Shown in pieces: positions 12,795 to 25,448 of a DNA stretch of 64,000 bases. Under the pieces are notes generated by a model. The model was not told the DNA's origin and made no database searches. It worked only from the letters and a program-made list of their open reading frames with translations. The stretch is taken from assembly GCA_018873245.2 (NCBI GenBank), contig JAEMBT020000006.1:14648387-14712386 (forward strand). Direction: 5' to 3'. The DNA is from Archegozetes longisetosus (Eukaryota; Arthropoda; Arachnida; Sarcoptiformes; Trhypochthoniidae). Position numbers and translations under genes: made by a program. Each line of letters starts with the position of its first letter. Positions within the stretch are counted from its first letter, which is position 1.

Positions 12795-13069
12795 TATGAA
12801 ACATTACTTGAAAAATGTACGGTAGAAAAAATAAAACATTATATAAGGTCAAAACTGAGAAACAATGCAACTAAACACATAATCAGATATTATTAAGTTA
12901 TGGTTCTTATCAAAATTTTATTGTTTTCTTAAGAATGACTAAGTTTTGAAAAGAACCATAACTTAATAATATCTGGTTATGCCTTTAGTTACATTGTTTG
13001 TCAGTTTTGAGTTTATATATATTATGTTTTATTTTCTCTACCGTACATTTTTAAGCAAAGTTTCATATA
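12795..13069. mobile_element. Fold-back element, copy 2 (short, internally deleted)
   Basis: This is a nearly continuous palindrome. The left arm runs TATGAAAC, ACTTGAAAAATGTACGGTAG, ATAATCAGATATTATTAAGT, GTTATGGTTCTTATC. The right arm repeats it in reverse from about 12945 to 13069. Each arm is about 125 bp with a very short centre, so the transcript would fold into one long hairpin. Compared with copies 1 and 3 it lacks the inner 350 to 400 bp. TA dinucleotides lie at both tips. No coding sequence. Confidence 0.85.
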
Positions 13070-13440
13070 CGGATTCTACGGTAAAATAAACATAAAATTA
13101 TAAAATTCGGTCACCTTCTAATTTGTTTGTTGACTATTCGAAGTCCAAGTTTCTTCAAATCAATCATTTCATTTGGTAGTCATTTCCCTCTGTTATGATC
13201 AGAAAAAGTAACAAATTTTCAACCGGTTGAAAAATTGACGCACCAGCTATATCGACTCCTAAAAACATTCGAATCTGATGTTATCTCTAACAGCTCAGTC
13301 CAAATTTACCAACCTTTCCATTTATCTTATAGAGCAGCGGTTTCAAAACCTTTTTCTCGCGGACCGCCCGAACGTCTAAAAAATTTTCGCGACCCACCAA
13401 GAAGTCAACATTTTTGTTGAATTAAAGTCATGTACAATTA

Positions 13441-13543
13441 CAGTAAAAACTCTATCAGTTGAACGCTCTACAACTTGAACACTTCTATAAGTTGGATAGG
13501 ATTTACCGGTCCTAAATGTATTCAAATTATAAAGGTTTTACTG
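13441..13543. mobile_element. Short pogo/Tigger-like MITE (103 bp)
   Basis: It starts CAGTAAAAACTCTATCAGTT at 13441 and, read from 13543 on the other strand, CAGTAAAACCTTTATAATTT. TA flanks it at 13439-13440 and 13544-13545. It is nearly one palindrome, with CTATAAGTTGGAT in the centre. The 'CAGTAAAACCTCTATAA' start resembles pogo-family MITEs seen in many invertebrates. It sits near the left end of the hAT element at 13335. Confidence 0.85.
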
Positions 13544-14478
13544 TATTAGAATTAATAACTGAGAATTTGAAATATATACTTTCGCGCATAGCTCGTGAAG
13601 GTTTTTATTTCAGTAGACTTCAATCAAGTAGACTACAAGAGTAGTCACCAATTGATTTTGATAATAGCTAATGAGTAATAGTGAAATAAGTCAAAATTTT
13701 CGGTTCAAGTTTTTTAATCAAATTGCTTCTCTATTTTAAATATATATTTATATATCTTTATTTTAAACATTTAATTCATAAACTATTGAACAAACTTAAT
13801 ATTTAGACCAACCTCCCTGTTTAAAACAAACCGTTGATATCCGTTTTGATATTGATTTTAAATTTTCGTTTGAATTATAATTTTGTTTTTAAATGCAAAT
13901 AGAGATGTACCAGAAACACGCATTTCGAACTTTTGTTATTTTTCAATGACTAAACTTTGATAGTAAAGGTCTCCGGAATTTTAAACTTTATCAAAGAGTC
14001 CAATTTGATATACAGTCGACTAATAGGATATGCTCTACAGGAAAGGCTGCATTACCTTCAACTCTCAGTTATTAATTCTAGTAATTGTAACTGTTTATTA
14101 CTAGCTTATCAGTATTAGAAACTATTTTAGTCAACGAAAGATGTAAATCACCTTCTACTTTTAATTTAGATTTATGTTTTTTAAGATAAATGTGACCAGA
14201 GAAAGCACTTTCACATAGATAAGTTCAAGGATAAAGTATTGATTGATTGAGGGCGATTTCAAATAATATTGAGTATTGTTTTTCAACACCAATTCAGAAA
14301 GAAGTTAGTTTTGCACTACAATATAATGTATTATGATTCATTCTCAAACATTAAAATCATAACATTTATTAGTTTAATTTATGTTAAGAAAGAATGTACT
14401 GATTCATTACTCAGTCATAATTCTCTGCAAAAAATAACCTGAGGTTGCTTTGTTGACTTTGCTGTGTTGTATTTACAG

Positions 14479-14674
14479 TAGTGGCCCGAACTTTTTTCCA
14501 CGGACTGCCTGAATGTCTAGAATGTCTAATTCATTCTTTTAAAGTTCTAAATGTGCTCATTAAGAAATCTGATGCTACGACTCACTTCTAATAGTCTTTA
14601 AAATAATTGTGCGATCCATAAGAAAAATTTCGCGACCATTTTTTGGGTTGCGATCCACCATTTGGGAACCCCTA
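14479..14674. mobile_element. Short non-autonomous hAT nested in a related hAT
   Basis: It begins TAGTGGCCCGAAC at 14479 and ends GGGAACCCCTA at 14674. The 8-bp target duplication has one mismatch: ATTTACAG at 14471-14478 and GTTTACAG at 14675-14682. Its right part (AAGAAATCTGATGC, ATTTGGGAACCCC) parallels the right end of the enclosing element, and its left part (GGACTGCCTGAATGTC) parallels the left end there (GGACCGCCCGAACGTC). So it is a miniature of the same family inserted into a longer relative. Confidence 0.87.
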
Positions 14675-14720
14675 GTTTACAGTTCCCTGTATTAAAATTT
14701 ACATTAAGATACTTTATAAT

Positions 14721-14745
14721 ACATTACATTACACTACATTACATA
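14721..14745. repeat. ACATT pentamer tandem repeat
   Basis: About five tandem copies of ACATT with one variant (ACACT), lying just outside the nested hAT copy and inside the larger hAT element. Confidence 0.8.
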
Positions 14746-14947
14746 AAAATACTTCACATTAGAATACTTCAAATAAATTTAGTTTCAACAGTTTATAAGT
14801 TCTCAAAATCCGAAAAGTACTTGTTAAGAAATCTGAAGCCGCGATCCTCTTCTAACAGTTTTTTAAAGTAATTCTGCGGCCCCTCAGAAGTTCTCCGCTA
14901 CCCACTTTTGGACCACGGTTCACTATTTGGGAACCCCAGTTATAGAG

Positions 14948-17900
14948 CCATTAGGACTCTGACCTCTCTAGACATCAATCTAATCGATTACAAGATGAAT
15001 GGATTGATGAAAAATTATAAAAATTTTATTTTAACGTGTTTTTTATTTCAGATTCCTGACGTCAAATCCACTTCTCCCTATATATCGTAGTTTCTGTGTG
15101 AGTAACGAGAAAAGATTTTTATTCAACCTTCTATTATTACTTTAAGTTCTCAGTTAATTACTGAATTAAATATTGTTATCATAATCATATATAGGTATTG
15201 GAAATTTTAAAATACTTCTAAAGGTGATTTAAGTCTAAACAAATATCAAGGTCAACGTATAAAGGTAAAATTTTGTTTTCTTTCCGTACCCTGACTTCGA
15301 TTGCAAAATGTTTCAAAATTATAATTCAAGTGCAAGTAAACAAGATAATCTATAGAAAAGGTTTGGCTTTATTCATATCTTTTACCCCTATATATGGATT
15401 ATATAGATTACTGCTCATAAAGTTTAAATTATAGTTTGTTTGGCAGCGTTTTCATTTTGTCTCATTCATATGAATCTCGTGTAAAATTGAATTTTATTGC
15501 AAATACATGTTGCTCAAAGTTTTCATTAGTTATTGCAGAAAATGACGAGATCAATTTTTACGATTAGAAGGTGGGAGTTTTAGCAATAAATATAATGATA
15601 GCAGGAATGTTTCAACGCTTAGAAATAGAAAACGCAATAACTCGAATCATGTTATCCTCGAGAATTAAATTATAGATTTTAATGAAGATAAATAGCGATA
15701 TAGGAGTGAAAAATCACATCAATTAGAGGGCACTGTGAGATATTTTCATAGCATTAGTCATTACTGAGAAACACTTTTAGTATAATTTAATTTTTGAGTG
15801 ATTTTCGATTTTTCGTCATCAAACATTAATGCAATGATCGGTCCAATCGAAAACTCTCACTGGGGGTGAGTGAGTGGACGGTCAAAAAACACTATATAAA
15901 ACCTAATAAAACAAGAAAAACATTGACTTAAAGATAAACTGAAACAAATCTAGAATAGACAGGAAGAAAAAGAAATGCAATCAGTTCTATTGTCTATTCC
16001 TCTATTTTGTTTTTTAAGTCTAAGAGTAAAAACTCGCCATTCACTTTTGATACAATTTTGCAAAATACTTGATTTTGCTTTCTCTGATAACCTTACGTGA
16101 TTTTAGTTTTGTTCAAAAGTCTACATTACTCGAAGCAAACAAAAATAGTATTATGTGAATGACTTTTAGGACCAAATACATGCTTTTGTTATCGGTTTAC
16201 GTTGTGTTTCACAATCACAATGAATGTCAACTTAGGAAACAGTGACTCACTTAAAGTTTATCGTAAGACAGGCTGCACTCGAGTTACATCCAAACTGTTT
16301 TCTTGTTTATATTTCTTTTATTGAATTTAGGAACTGATTTCTCTCAATTTATTTGACTTGTATTTTGGCGCCAATATCTTATTACTTTTAATGATAACGT
16401 TCATGACATTCGGCTTCTGTAATAATGTTGTTCATTAGTTTGACACTAGCTTCTTATTTTTCAATCATTCTCTTATGGGTTATCTTCAACAATATATATG
16501 TATTATAAGAAAATGCTTCATTTAGTAAAGTATACGAACTAGTTTTCAGAACTGTTTGAAAATTTCGTAGAAGTTATCAAGTCAGTCTCCCAACACCTTC
16601 CTAACATTTCTGAATGCTCATTTTGATAGTAGTAGTTGAGCCGTGCCTCATGAGATCTCATTAAAAATTGACTCATTTCTCATAGTAGTTATAAAATTAT
16701 AAATTTTTAAAGAAGCAATATCAAAACATTCGCCGAATAGAGAAAGCAAATTCTATCAATTTTTATGAATGTTTTGACATAAAGAAGCTATCTAATTTTC
16801 TTATCTTTCAGTGAAGGCGGCTAATGTTTGGTATACAACTTTATGAAACATACCACTATTATTGCTATAAAGATCAATATTCAAACATATCAAAAAAGCT
16901 GTTGAGCTGAGAACTTATTGACTGACCACAACTTACTAATAAGGAAAAATCATAAGCATTTATAAAATAATGAATTTCAGAATGTTTTAATCTATTTTCA
17001 AAACACTTTGAGAAGATTTAGAAGATTTTTAAGTATTCGATTAGTGACTGAGCCGAAAGTTTGTTTGCGAACCCGAAAATTCTGAACTGTATATCATTTA
17101 TTATACTTGTATATTAAAGCGTATATTCAATCGTAATAATCCGATTTGTGTCACTTCCCATTCAAATGAGTGTCACTTTTTATTTGAATAACAAAATATC
17201 TTTTCGTATTCATAGTGTAAAAGTGATAGTAAACAAACTGAAATATAAATAAAGTTTTCTTGTATTCATAGTGTGAAAGTTTTCTAAAGAAAATTTTGTC
17301 TGACAAAAATGAATCACAAAAGATTCCGTGTTTTGGAAAATATAAAATCCTTTTGAGTACATAGTCTAATGCGTGTAAGCATGAAATAAAAGTTTTATCG
17401 ATTTTGGAGTTTGAACCAGACTTCAAAAATGATAAGTCTATAACTTTCTGTCTGTGAATAGATAATTTCAATCAACTATTTATCATACTTTAGCTAATTG
17501 TTTGCTCAATTGAATAAACAAAATGAGCTCTAGAGAGATAGGAGAGAAAATACTTTTCCTATATCTTAATGAAAATTCAGATTTACTATTGGTTAAGTTT
17601 AAAGAAATCAGTGAAGCATAACTTTGAGCCATTCGTTGGTCTATGATTAGAGACATATGCACCGAGTTTTAAGATGTGCTCAAATGCTCTTTTCTAATGG
17701 TAATTATGATTTCCTGGTCTGCACTTGACGAGTATCCGTTATGTTCATTACGAAAGAGTCAATTGTTCAAAAATCTTATCGAATCATCTAAAAGCATGAC
17801 AAATACATGCATTGCACGTAAAGGAATAAGACTATCTCGAATTTAGTACTTGTTTTTGCTTACTTCGCATTTAAGTGTTCGACAGGCTCGACAATAATGT

Positions 17901-19002
17901 TAGCTTCAAATCAAAGTTAATGTTGTGTCTTATTGTTTTTCTCAATAAGATTACTTTTCTCTTTGCGTAATCGTTTAAAGAACTGATATTTTTCTGCTTA
18001 ATTACTGTTAATTCAATGAACTTTCGAATGCAAATATTGTATCACTTTTGGCCATCAACAAGAAAAAATGAAGCTGATTCACATCATTAGAAACGTATTA
18101 GTTAAGAACATTTTCTAATACAAATCGAAATTGATATATAGTCAGGTATTTTGAAAATTTGAAACTAAAAATGAAGTGTTTGATAGAAAACTTTGAGCAT
18201 TTGTACTATCTCTAATACAGTATGCTACATAAATACAAAAGACAAAAATATTTAGTAAGTAGCAAAAATATAACTTATATTATCTGCTCGCAACACAATG
18301 CCTAATATGGAATGATTCGATTGGAATCCTCTTTGTTCTAGAATTTACATCTGACAATAAGATGAAAGCCTAGTCGAACATAACTTTCGTTCTGCGATAC
18401 TTTCACCCAATTAGTCCTAATGCGTCATATTTATAACCTTTATTTGAGATAAGCGAGATATAAGTGTGAACTAGTATTTTGTTTCCTATCATATTAAGTA
18501 AACGCTTTATCCAAGTCTTGTTTTTGTTTGTCTTAAGCAAATGATGCGTTCATCTATCGAAATGAACACATTTATAACTTACAGCTCATTCATGTTCTAT
18601 CGTATCGACCCTAATGTCTTAAAATAATGAATTCTAGATCATTTTTTATGGAAGTACAAAACTTCATTTAGTTTGCCAGAAACCAAATTCATTATTAATT
18701 ATCTACCGAGGCAATCAAATTTCAGGATTAAAATTCGAACAGATGTCTAGAGAGTACCTGTTCTGAGAAGCTCTTGATTGTTGAACATACTTTTCTTTTG
18801 AGATTTTTCTTAATTTGCTCGCCTTCAATAATTTAGGCGCCTTTACTATAATGTTGGCGTGTTTGATAAGTACGTTCAGTAGGCAATAGGTCTGCACTAC
18901 CACTCAAAGCAGGTGTTTCACTAAAAATACATACAAAAATAAAGCTTTTTAGCCATCACAACTACAACAAATTTCTAATCGAAAGGGTCAATCCTTTCAA
19001 AT
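14948..19002. other. AT-rich intergenic stretch, no gene seen
   Basis: No exon, RNA gene or element boundary that I can support. The open frames at 17151-17471 (106 codons, minus) and 18715-18903 lack recognisable motifs. A near-direct duplication is visible at 17201-17281, where a TATTCATAGTGT(A/G)AAAGT unit occurs twice about 55 bp apart; the 106-codon frame runs across it. Confidence 0.5.
17201..17281. repeat. Two-copy direct repeat, unit about 55 bp
   Basis: TTTTCGTATTCATAGTGTAA at about 17201 recurs as TTCTTGTATTCATAGTGTGA at about 17256, both followed by AAGT. This looks like a local duplication with point changes. Confidence 0.55.
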
Positions 19003-19010
19003 CTTATTAT

Positions 19011-19843
19011 TAGTGAAGAGCATTGGTCCGAAATCTTGAGCTTCAAGCTCGAGCTTCTATAAGCGCAGCTCAAAATTGTTGAGCTTTGAGCTGCGCTTGT
19101 ACTAAGAAGCTCGGGTCCAAGCTGCGAAATTAAAATTGAATAGTAATCTTTGTAACAAGTACTTATTTCAAGTTATAATGAAGTATTTGCGCAAAAATAT
19201 ATCAATTTTGATCGTAAAGTTTGAACAATGAATTCAAATTTCGACATCTGTGTCACCTATCAATGATTGTGAGTCTTCTGATTGTATTTCACTTTCTTGT
19301 AAAGTCATGTTGAAAACAGTTTCAAACAACAATTTTCTCTTATATTGAATAATTATCAAAAATGACTTGAGATTATCTTATTTTCAATATAAAGATATTT
19401 AATCAGTCAATAGAAATAATATTACTTTTAAGGCCTTAAAACTTTATTAATTCTTTCTTCAAATAAACAGTTACTGCACTAAATTTCAGTTTAAATTGAA
19501 ATTTATTTTGAAAACAATGATTCATAATTGAGAAATGCATCTCACCATTCAATTCGATAGATCTAATTTAATATCTAATTTTCTAACATACGAGAAGCAA
19601 TTCAACAATCATTGCTATTTTACAGTGAATACTGCTTTTTGCTTTATTAAATAAGTCGACTTCAAATGAGCTGAGCTCGAAGCTCAACAACTTGAGCTTG
19701 AGCTTGGGCTTGAGCTGCGCTTCTGCATCATAGCATGAGCTTGAAGCTCGAGCTTATAAGCTCGAAGACAGCTAAAATTGAGCTTCAAGCGCAGCGCAGC
19801 TCAAAGCGCAGCTCAGCTCAAAGCTAGCTTATGCTCTTCACTA
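19011..19843. mobile_element. Non-autonomous hAT with GAGCTT/AAGCTC arrays (833 bp)
   Basis: Ends are TAGTGAAGAGCAT at 19011 and its reverse complement ending at 19843. The 8-bp target duplication CTTATTAT is perfect (19003-19010 and 19844-19851). Both subterminal regions (19040-19130 and 19665-19830) are packed with overlapping GAGCTT, AAGCTC and GAGCTGCGCTT motifs on both strands, so each end folds back on itself and pairs with the other. The middle 500 bp is plain AT-rich. On the minus strand near 19215-19320 a short acidic open run ('NMTLQESEIQSEDSQSLIGD') might be a transposase scrap, but this is weak. Confidence 0.9.
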
Positions 19844-19909
19844 CTTATTATTCAATTGTTTAATTGATTGTTAATCAATATTCAATGAATTACAGTTTCT
19901 GTTTCAGCT

Positions 19910-19910
<1 letters not shown>

Positions 19911-19942
<32 letters not shown>
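19911..19942. repeat. (GA)16 microsatellite
   Basis: A perfect GA dinucleotide tract of 16 units, about 60 bp beyond the end of the GAGCTT-rich hAT element. Confidence 0.97.
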
Positions 19943-19943
<1 letters not shown>

Positions 19944-19945
<2 letters not shown>

Positions 19946-22900
19946 ATTTACAGTTTTGGCTTAAGAATTAATATTATCGAAAGATAAATTGCAAACTATC
20001 GAACCGAAGGTAATAAAAGTTTACTTTTTGAAGCTTAAAAATTGCCTTAGGTTTACGCAAAGTTTTCGATTGATGTCTAAACTGAATTTCTGAAAACAAA
20101 ATTTTAACTTCTTATCGCAGCGTTGAGTGAAGTGTTTCTTTCCTTCGCAAGATCATTTAATCGACGACATCTCATTCATTTCTAGAACCAATCACCACTT
20201 TTCACACATTTTTCCCATAAGACTAAACAAAGAAGTGATAACCTGGTACGTAAGTCAGGATAACTATGAAAACTAAAAGAAGATTTTCTATAAATAAAAG
20301 AGCAAAACTAGTAAAGAAGTTGAAAAGACTCGAAGAAATAGTCAGAGCATCAAAGAAAGAGTAAAGAAATGGTTCCAAAGATTTGCGGGGATTATCGGAA
20401 GATTGTTGTCATTCTCCCTTCAGAGAATTTAGTGTTTTTGCAAGTCTTCTAACATTTTTCTGACCAATAGACAAAACTTTTTTTCGGTATAAGAAATGTT
20501 TGATAAGCAAACGCAACAAATAATTTGTCAACGACTTCGACTTTCAAGATAATCAAATTCTGTGTCACTTTATTTGACGGATTGAGCGAAAATTCTATAA
20601 TATTTTATGAAGCTAATTTTTTGATGAATCCTCTACTCTCCAAGTAAGAATTACTTAGTATTTGATTTTCAATGAGTGACTCGATTTATTTACAATTCTA
20701 TCTGAGTTTTCAATCAATATGAATATAAGTTTGGCACTGATTCTGCATTCCATTGACTATATTCTTGATTAGAAAACTTCATACTCCGGAGCGCTAATAT
20801 CAACATATGCTATAAAGTTAAAATTGAATAATCTATAAAAAATGGCATTCGCATAACAAAAATCAATTTGATTTGGCCTATAAATTGCAAACTATGCACT
20901 ATGAAGTAAAAGTGTTATTCTATTAGTCAAATTTTGTTGATGTGAAAAGTAAAAGTTTCTTGGAATCAAAGCCTGAAGATCAAAGAGTATTTCTAATAAT
21001 GGAATTAATGAAATTTTAACGCTTTCCCAGAAAATTCATTTTATCATAAAATTATGTTTTGAGAAGTCTTCTGAGTTACAAGTTGCTCTTAGAAAAGCAG
21101 ATATAAGAGTTACTTGCATTCTTAAGATTGCGATCAGACAGGAACATATTTAATCTTCATACTTATGCAACCTGTAAGGGTTCAAATTTTTCATTGGGCA
21201 AAAATCTGATTCATGTCAACTGATTCGGTACAAAAATCAAGCTTTTGAGTTCATATAAGCTGGAAAATATTAATTTGAATGGAGTGCCTAATTATTGTTG
21301 CCTCGCTATTCGAATTTTAACTTGTTTATTTCTTATTGTATAATGTTACTTACTTATTATATAATGTAGTTGGAGATACAGGATGCACGGCTTTAAAATT
21401 TACAGAACTTGCTAATTTAGGTGGTTATTACATTGCTAACAAAATCATGTCTCATTTAATAAACTTCAGTGAATGAGGATTTCTAACGATAAAATTCAAC
21501 GAATTAATTCATGGAATTCCTCCGTAGCCTGAAATCATAGAGTTCCTTTTAGGTTCCACACTTCATCAGAATTTTTAGACCATTGAGTGTTTTAATTTTG
21601 ATTGAACTATTTCCTTTAAGTTGACACGATTTGGGCATTTTTATTAGTTTTCGAGTAGAAAAATAATGTGAATCTATTATCAAAACATTATTTCAAGCTC
21701 TTCAAAATTATTTAAATGCTAAATGTGTTTACTCAGAAATTTTCTTCAAAGTTTGACAGATACTAGTGAACATTCTATACAGATTTAATGTATTCACTCA
21801 ATAAAACATATTAGGGAATAGTTTTGAACTCAGTAGTTAGGGAGAAGTTCTTCAGCTGGAACTTATCCATTGTCCAAGCTATTTCTATAGAAACTGTATT
21901 ACATTCTATAATACTATTAGTTTGATCTAACTGTAATTATATTATAACTTTATCAGTCTAGTCTCTATAGTATGACTAAATGTTGCCATTAGACCTTTTC
22001 ACATACAAATTTATAATTATTTAGAGTATGATCCGCCCACTATTCTGTGGCTTTATCTCTAATCTGTATTCCAAATAAAATATTATTAATTATTTACAAT
22101 TTACACTTTCTGTTGGTACATAAACTTATTAATTATATAACTAATTTTTAACTATTAAAATTAATTACAGTTTCATTTTTTAGAACTCTTAATATTGATG
22201 GATAAAAATTTGAAATTCTGGCCCACCAAACTCGAGTTCCTGGCTACCCACTCGATAAAAAGTGGAATAACAGAATGAAATAATAAGATATTCGAACATT
22301 TGAGGAAAGAATTCTAATATTTGAATACATTTTACTTGTGAATATACAGTGTATATGTAAACTAACACGAGACTTAATCACATTAACTGAATCATGAGAC
22401 GTGTGAACTGTGAAGATTAATCAAATACCAATATTATTGCCACACAACTATTCCTGTTATGTTTAGTCATTCAATTTTTAATACTTAAAATTGATACTTT
22501 AATACTTAACAGACTAATAAAGTGTAATGTAATACAAATAGGTTTATAACCTGAGTACTTTTTGTATAAGTACCAGTGCACACTATTTATGTTAAGTTAT
22601 AACATTAGTCTTTCTAAAGGTAACTCAAATTTTGATAATAAATTTCGTTTAAAATGTATTGATAAGCAACTCCTTTACAATCAACTTATAAGTAACAAAA
22701 TCTACTATAAAAACTTGAGTTTACTTTCTAAAAAGACTTTATTTTGGCAATGCTACAACTGTTGTAGTAAACTTTGATTGTAATGTAAATTTACTTGAAG
22801 CCAAATCAACAAATGGTGAACAAGTAATCCCGAACCTGTTCACTACACTATCCTCGAAACACACTAAGTAAGAATGCTGAAACGTTGTTACTTTTCTCAA

Positions 22901-24730
22901 TTTATTTAGAAATTGAATCTAAACTATCGTTTATATCATTTTATTTGCATATATTTAAGCTTCTTATCATTCTTTTGTTGTTCATTTTACTTATGCAACT
23001 ATTTGTGATAATTTTAGTAAAGTTTTCAGAATCTTATTTAAAGTTGGAAAAGCGTGAGCTCTAGAACAGTTCAAATCAAATTGAATTGCCATCTTTGAAA
23101 ATAATACTTTGTTGAGAGAAGAATAAAATTTAAAAAGCTGTCCAAGACTTTTCAGTTGAGCACTAGAAAGAAGAGCACAAAAGTAAAGTCAATTTAAGAT
23201 TCGAATAAAAGAAGCTCAATATTGCTACCTAAATGAAAAGAGATTTTATTCAAGCTTTTTTCAATGATATGAAAGATTTATTTGAGTTACGTGCTGTCAA
23301 TCTTTTTGCTTTTTCTTGAAATACATCAGTGAAAATCTGACAAAATGAATAAATTGTAACAAAATTTTGCTTCAAACCAAACATTCGTAGCGAATAGAAT
23401 CATTTTTATCGTGTTAACAAAACAAGATCATATACTTTATTTTATTTTACTTGTCTATTCAATTAATATGTTTTTCAAATATGCTAAACATAATTAGTCA
23501 GATTAACTTCAAATATTCAAGTCTTTAGGCAAACTTCAATTAGATTTTAATTAGATTTCAGGTTAAAAGTCTTGCTCGAAGTTTTAATAATTAATTAGAT
23601 TGTAATTCATTACTAGGTAGAGAAAAATGCTAGAGCGATCAAAGTTTGAGAATAATTGGGAAAGCTTCATCAAAGTTTCTGAAAATAAACAAAGATCTAA
23701 ATAATTATTGCTGCTTTTAAGTTATATAAGACTAAACTTTTAAATCTGATGATTTTTTTCATTAAGAAATGATCACTTATTTATGAAGGCACAAGATAAT
23801 TTGGGGTTTTATAACAAATTTTTCTCGGAATCAAAGGCATAGCGTCGCTTTGGAACTATACTGTCGTATCTCTGATTGAAATAGTGTTACAGATACGACA
23901 GTGTAGTTCCAAAGCGACGATAGGCTTAGGGATTTCTTATTGATGTTTTAAATTATAAATAGATCGAAGAACCAACTCAAATGTAAACGAGTTAGAGTAA
24001 AAAATTTTTCTAATACATAATGGCGTTCAGAAATTATACAGAAGTATCTCTAAATACAAATAAATATTACAATCAGTAAATTAGATGAATAATTCAAATT
24101 TCGATTATTATTCAATACACAAAGCATATAATAATTGCTAATTTGATATTCAAATGCTGAACCTATTTGCGTTATTAGTTATCGTCATTTCTTTGTGTGC
24201 ACTTTCTAATCGTTAAAGTTTTTGAATTATTCATCATTTTAATTTTGCTTTAATAAGTTTCAAAGAGCAGCAAAACTGAATCAATTTTTAAAAATTCATC
24301 TTTTACTAGCGTTACAGGAGTTTTAGAAACATTAGAAAACGAGATAAGAATGTTGAACAAAACTTTGCAAAACTTTCATGTAAAAAAGTATAAACGTTAT
24401 ATTTATGTTTTTAATGTTTGCTTTAAACAACAAATGTTTCCAATATTTTAAAGTCTTTAACTAAAAAGTTTTATTTTTCAATTTTGAAATAGTTTACTGA
24501 ATACACAATATTGTAAAGTATATAAAGTTTGACAACATATGTTGTATTCAAATGAGATCTTTTGATACCCTTTTGTATAAAAATTAGAAAATATCAAAGC
24601 ATTTGGTTCACTTTTCTCAAAAGTTATTTCAAATACTAATTACTTTGGTTTTGGCTTTTTAAAAATGCGAAACCTCCATTCAAATTGATTGAAGTCATCT
24701 TATATGAAATTGCAACAATTCTGAATGCTA
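19944..24730. other. AT-rich intergenic stretch with one hairpin
   Basis: No gene recognised. The frame at 22562-22777 (71 codons) is lysine/leucine/asparagine-rich and fits chance. The only strong structure is the hairpin at 23840-23922 (separate entry). Confidence 0.5.
23840..23922. ncRNA. Candidate hairpin RNA (32-bp stem, 19-nt loop)
   Basis: The left arm at 23840-23871 (TAGCGTCGCTTTGGAACTAT and on to CTGTCGTATCT) pairs with 23891-23922 (AGATACGACAGTG, TAGTTCCAAAGCGACGATA). I count two mismatches or wobbles in 32 positions and a 19-nt loop. The arms are much more GC-rich than the flanks. Size and shape suit a miRNA precursor or a tiny MITE. No TA or 8-bp duplication is obvious, and either strand could be the product. 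Whether it is transcribed is unknown. Confidence 0.4.
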
Positions 24731-25448
24731 TATGTAACCTGGCTTCAAAAATGTGCGGGTAGACAAAATAAAACATAATATACATTAAAGTGAAAACTGA
24801 AAAAATGTAACTTCATGCGTCATCAGATATTACTAAGTTATGGTTCTTATCCAAACTTAATCGTTCATAAGAAAATTGTTTACTGAGTAAAATTCATACA
24901 TAGCTGCGATAATACATTTTCAACTCATTTTAATTTGACTTATGATTAGCTTTTAAATTTGTCATATTTGAGATTATTTACTTGAAATTACAGCTTTGTT
25001 AAACTTTTATCCATAAATTAGATAATAGTTTCCTTAACTTTAACCTTTCATGCAAAACTTTACTTGAAAACTGTATGGTCTAGAAACTAAACAGTGTATA
25101 TGAGAAGTTAATGTTAAAGACTACTATCTAAAGTATGCGTAAAAGTTTAGTAGATATAAAGTTGTCATTAAACGCAAAACATCTCGAATGAAAGATAAAC
25201 AAATTCAAACAAAAATAATCACAAATCAGATTAGAGAGTTGAAAATGTAAAATGTATTATCTCGGCTCTGTATGAATTGTGTTCAATAAACAATTGTTTC
25301 TTATGAATGGCTAAGTTTTGTTAAGAACTATAACTTAGTAATGTCTGATTATGCGTGCAGTTACATTGTATTTCAGTTTTCACATTATATATTAATATAT
25401 TATGTTTTATTTTGTCTACTGTACATTTTTGAGGCCAGATTTCGTATA
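24731..25448. mobile_element. Fold-back element, copy 3 (about 715 bp, uninterrupted)
   Basis: Two arms of about 300 bp mirror each other around 25060-25100. The outer end is GGCTTCAAAAATGTGCGGGT on the left and, reversed, CCTCAAAAATGTACAGTAGA on the right; both continue ACAAAATAAAACATAATATA. Inner landmarks pair too: GCTGCGATAATACATTTTCA with TGTATTATCTCGGCTCTGTA, and GATAATAGTTTCCTTAACTT with AATGTTAAAGACTACTATC. TA dinucleotides lie at both tips; the exact tip is uncertain by 2 bp. It is the best template for reconstructing the family consensus. No coding sequence. Confidence 0.87.

Larger units (their letters stand above)
13335..14939. mobile_element. hAT element with nested inserts (1.6 kb)
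   Basis: It begins CAGCGGTTTC at 13335 and ends GGGAACCCCAG at 14939. The perfect 8-bp target duplication TTATAGAG is at 13327-13334 and 14940-14947. The subterminal region contains the CGCGGACC / GCGACCCACC type sequence common in hAT-Charlie/Buster-like elements. The right terminal 130 bp closely resembles the right end of the short hAT nested at 14479-14674, so the two belong to one family. I could not read any transposase block inside. Open frames at 14662-14871 and 14908-15090 run across element ends and are not genes. Confidence 0.88.

Noticed and set aside
17151-17471. Minus-strand 106-codon open frame
   Set aside because: It runs across the two-copy direct repeat and is rich in Phe, Tyr, Ile and Lys without any family pattern.
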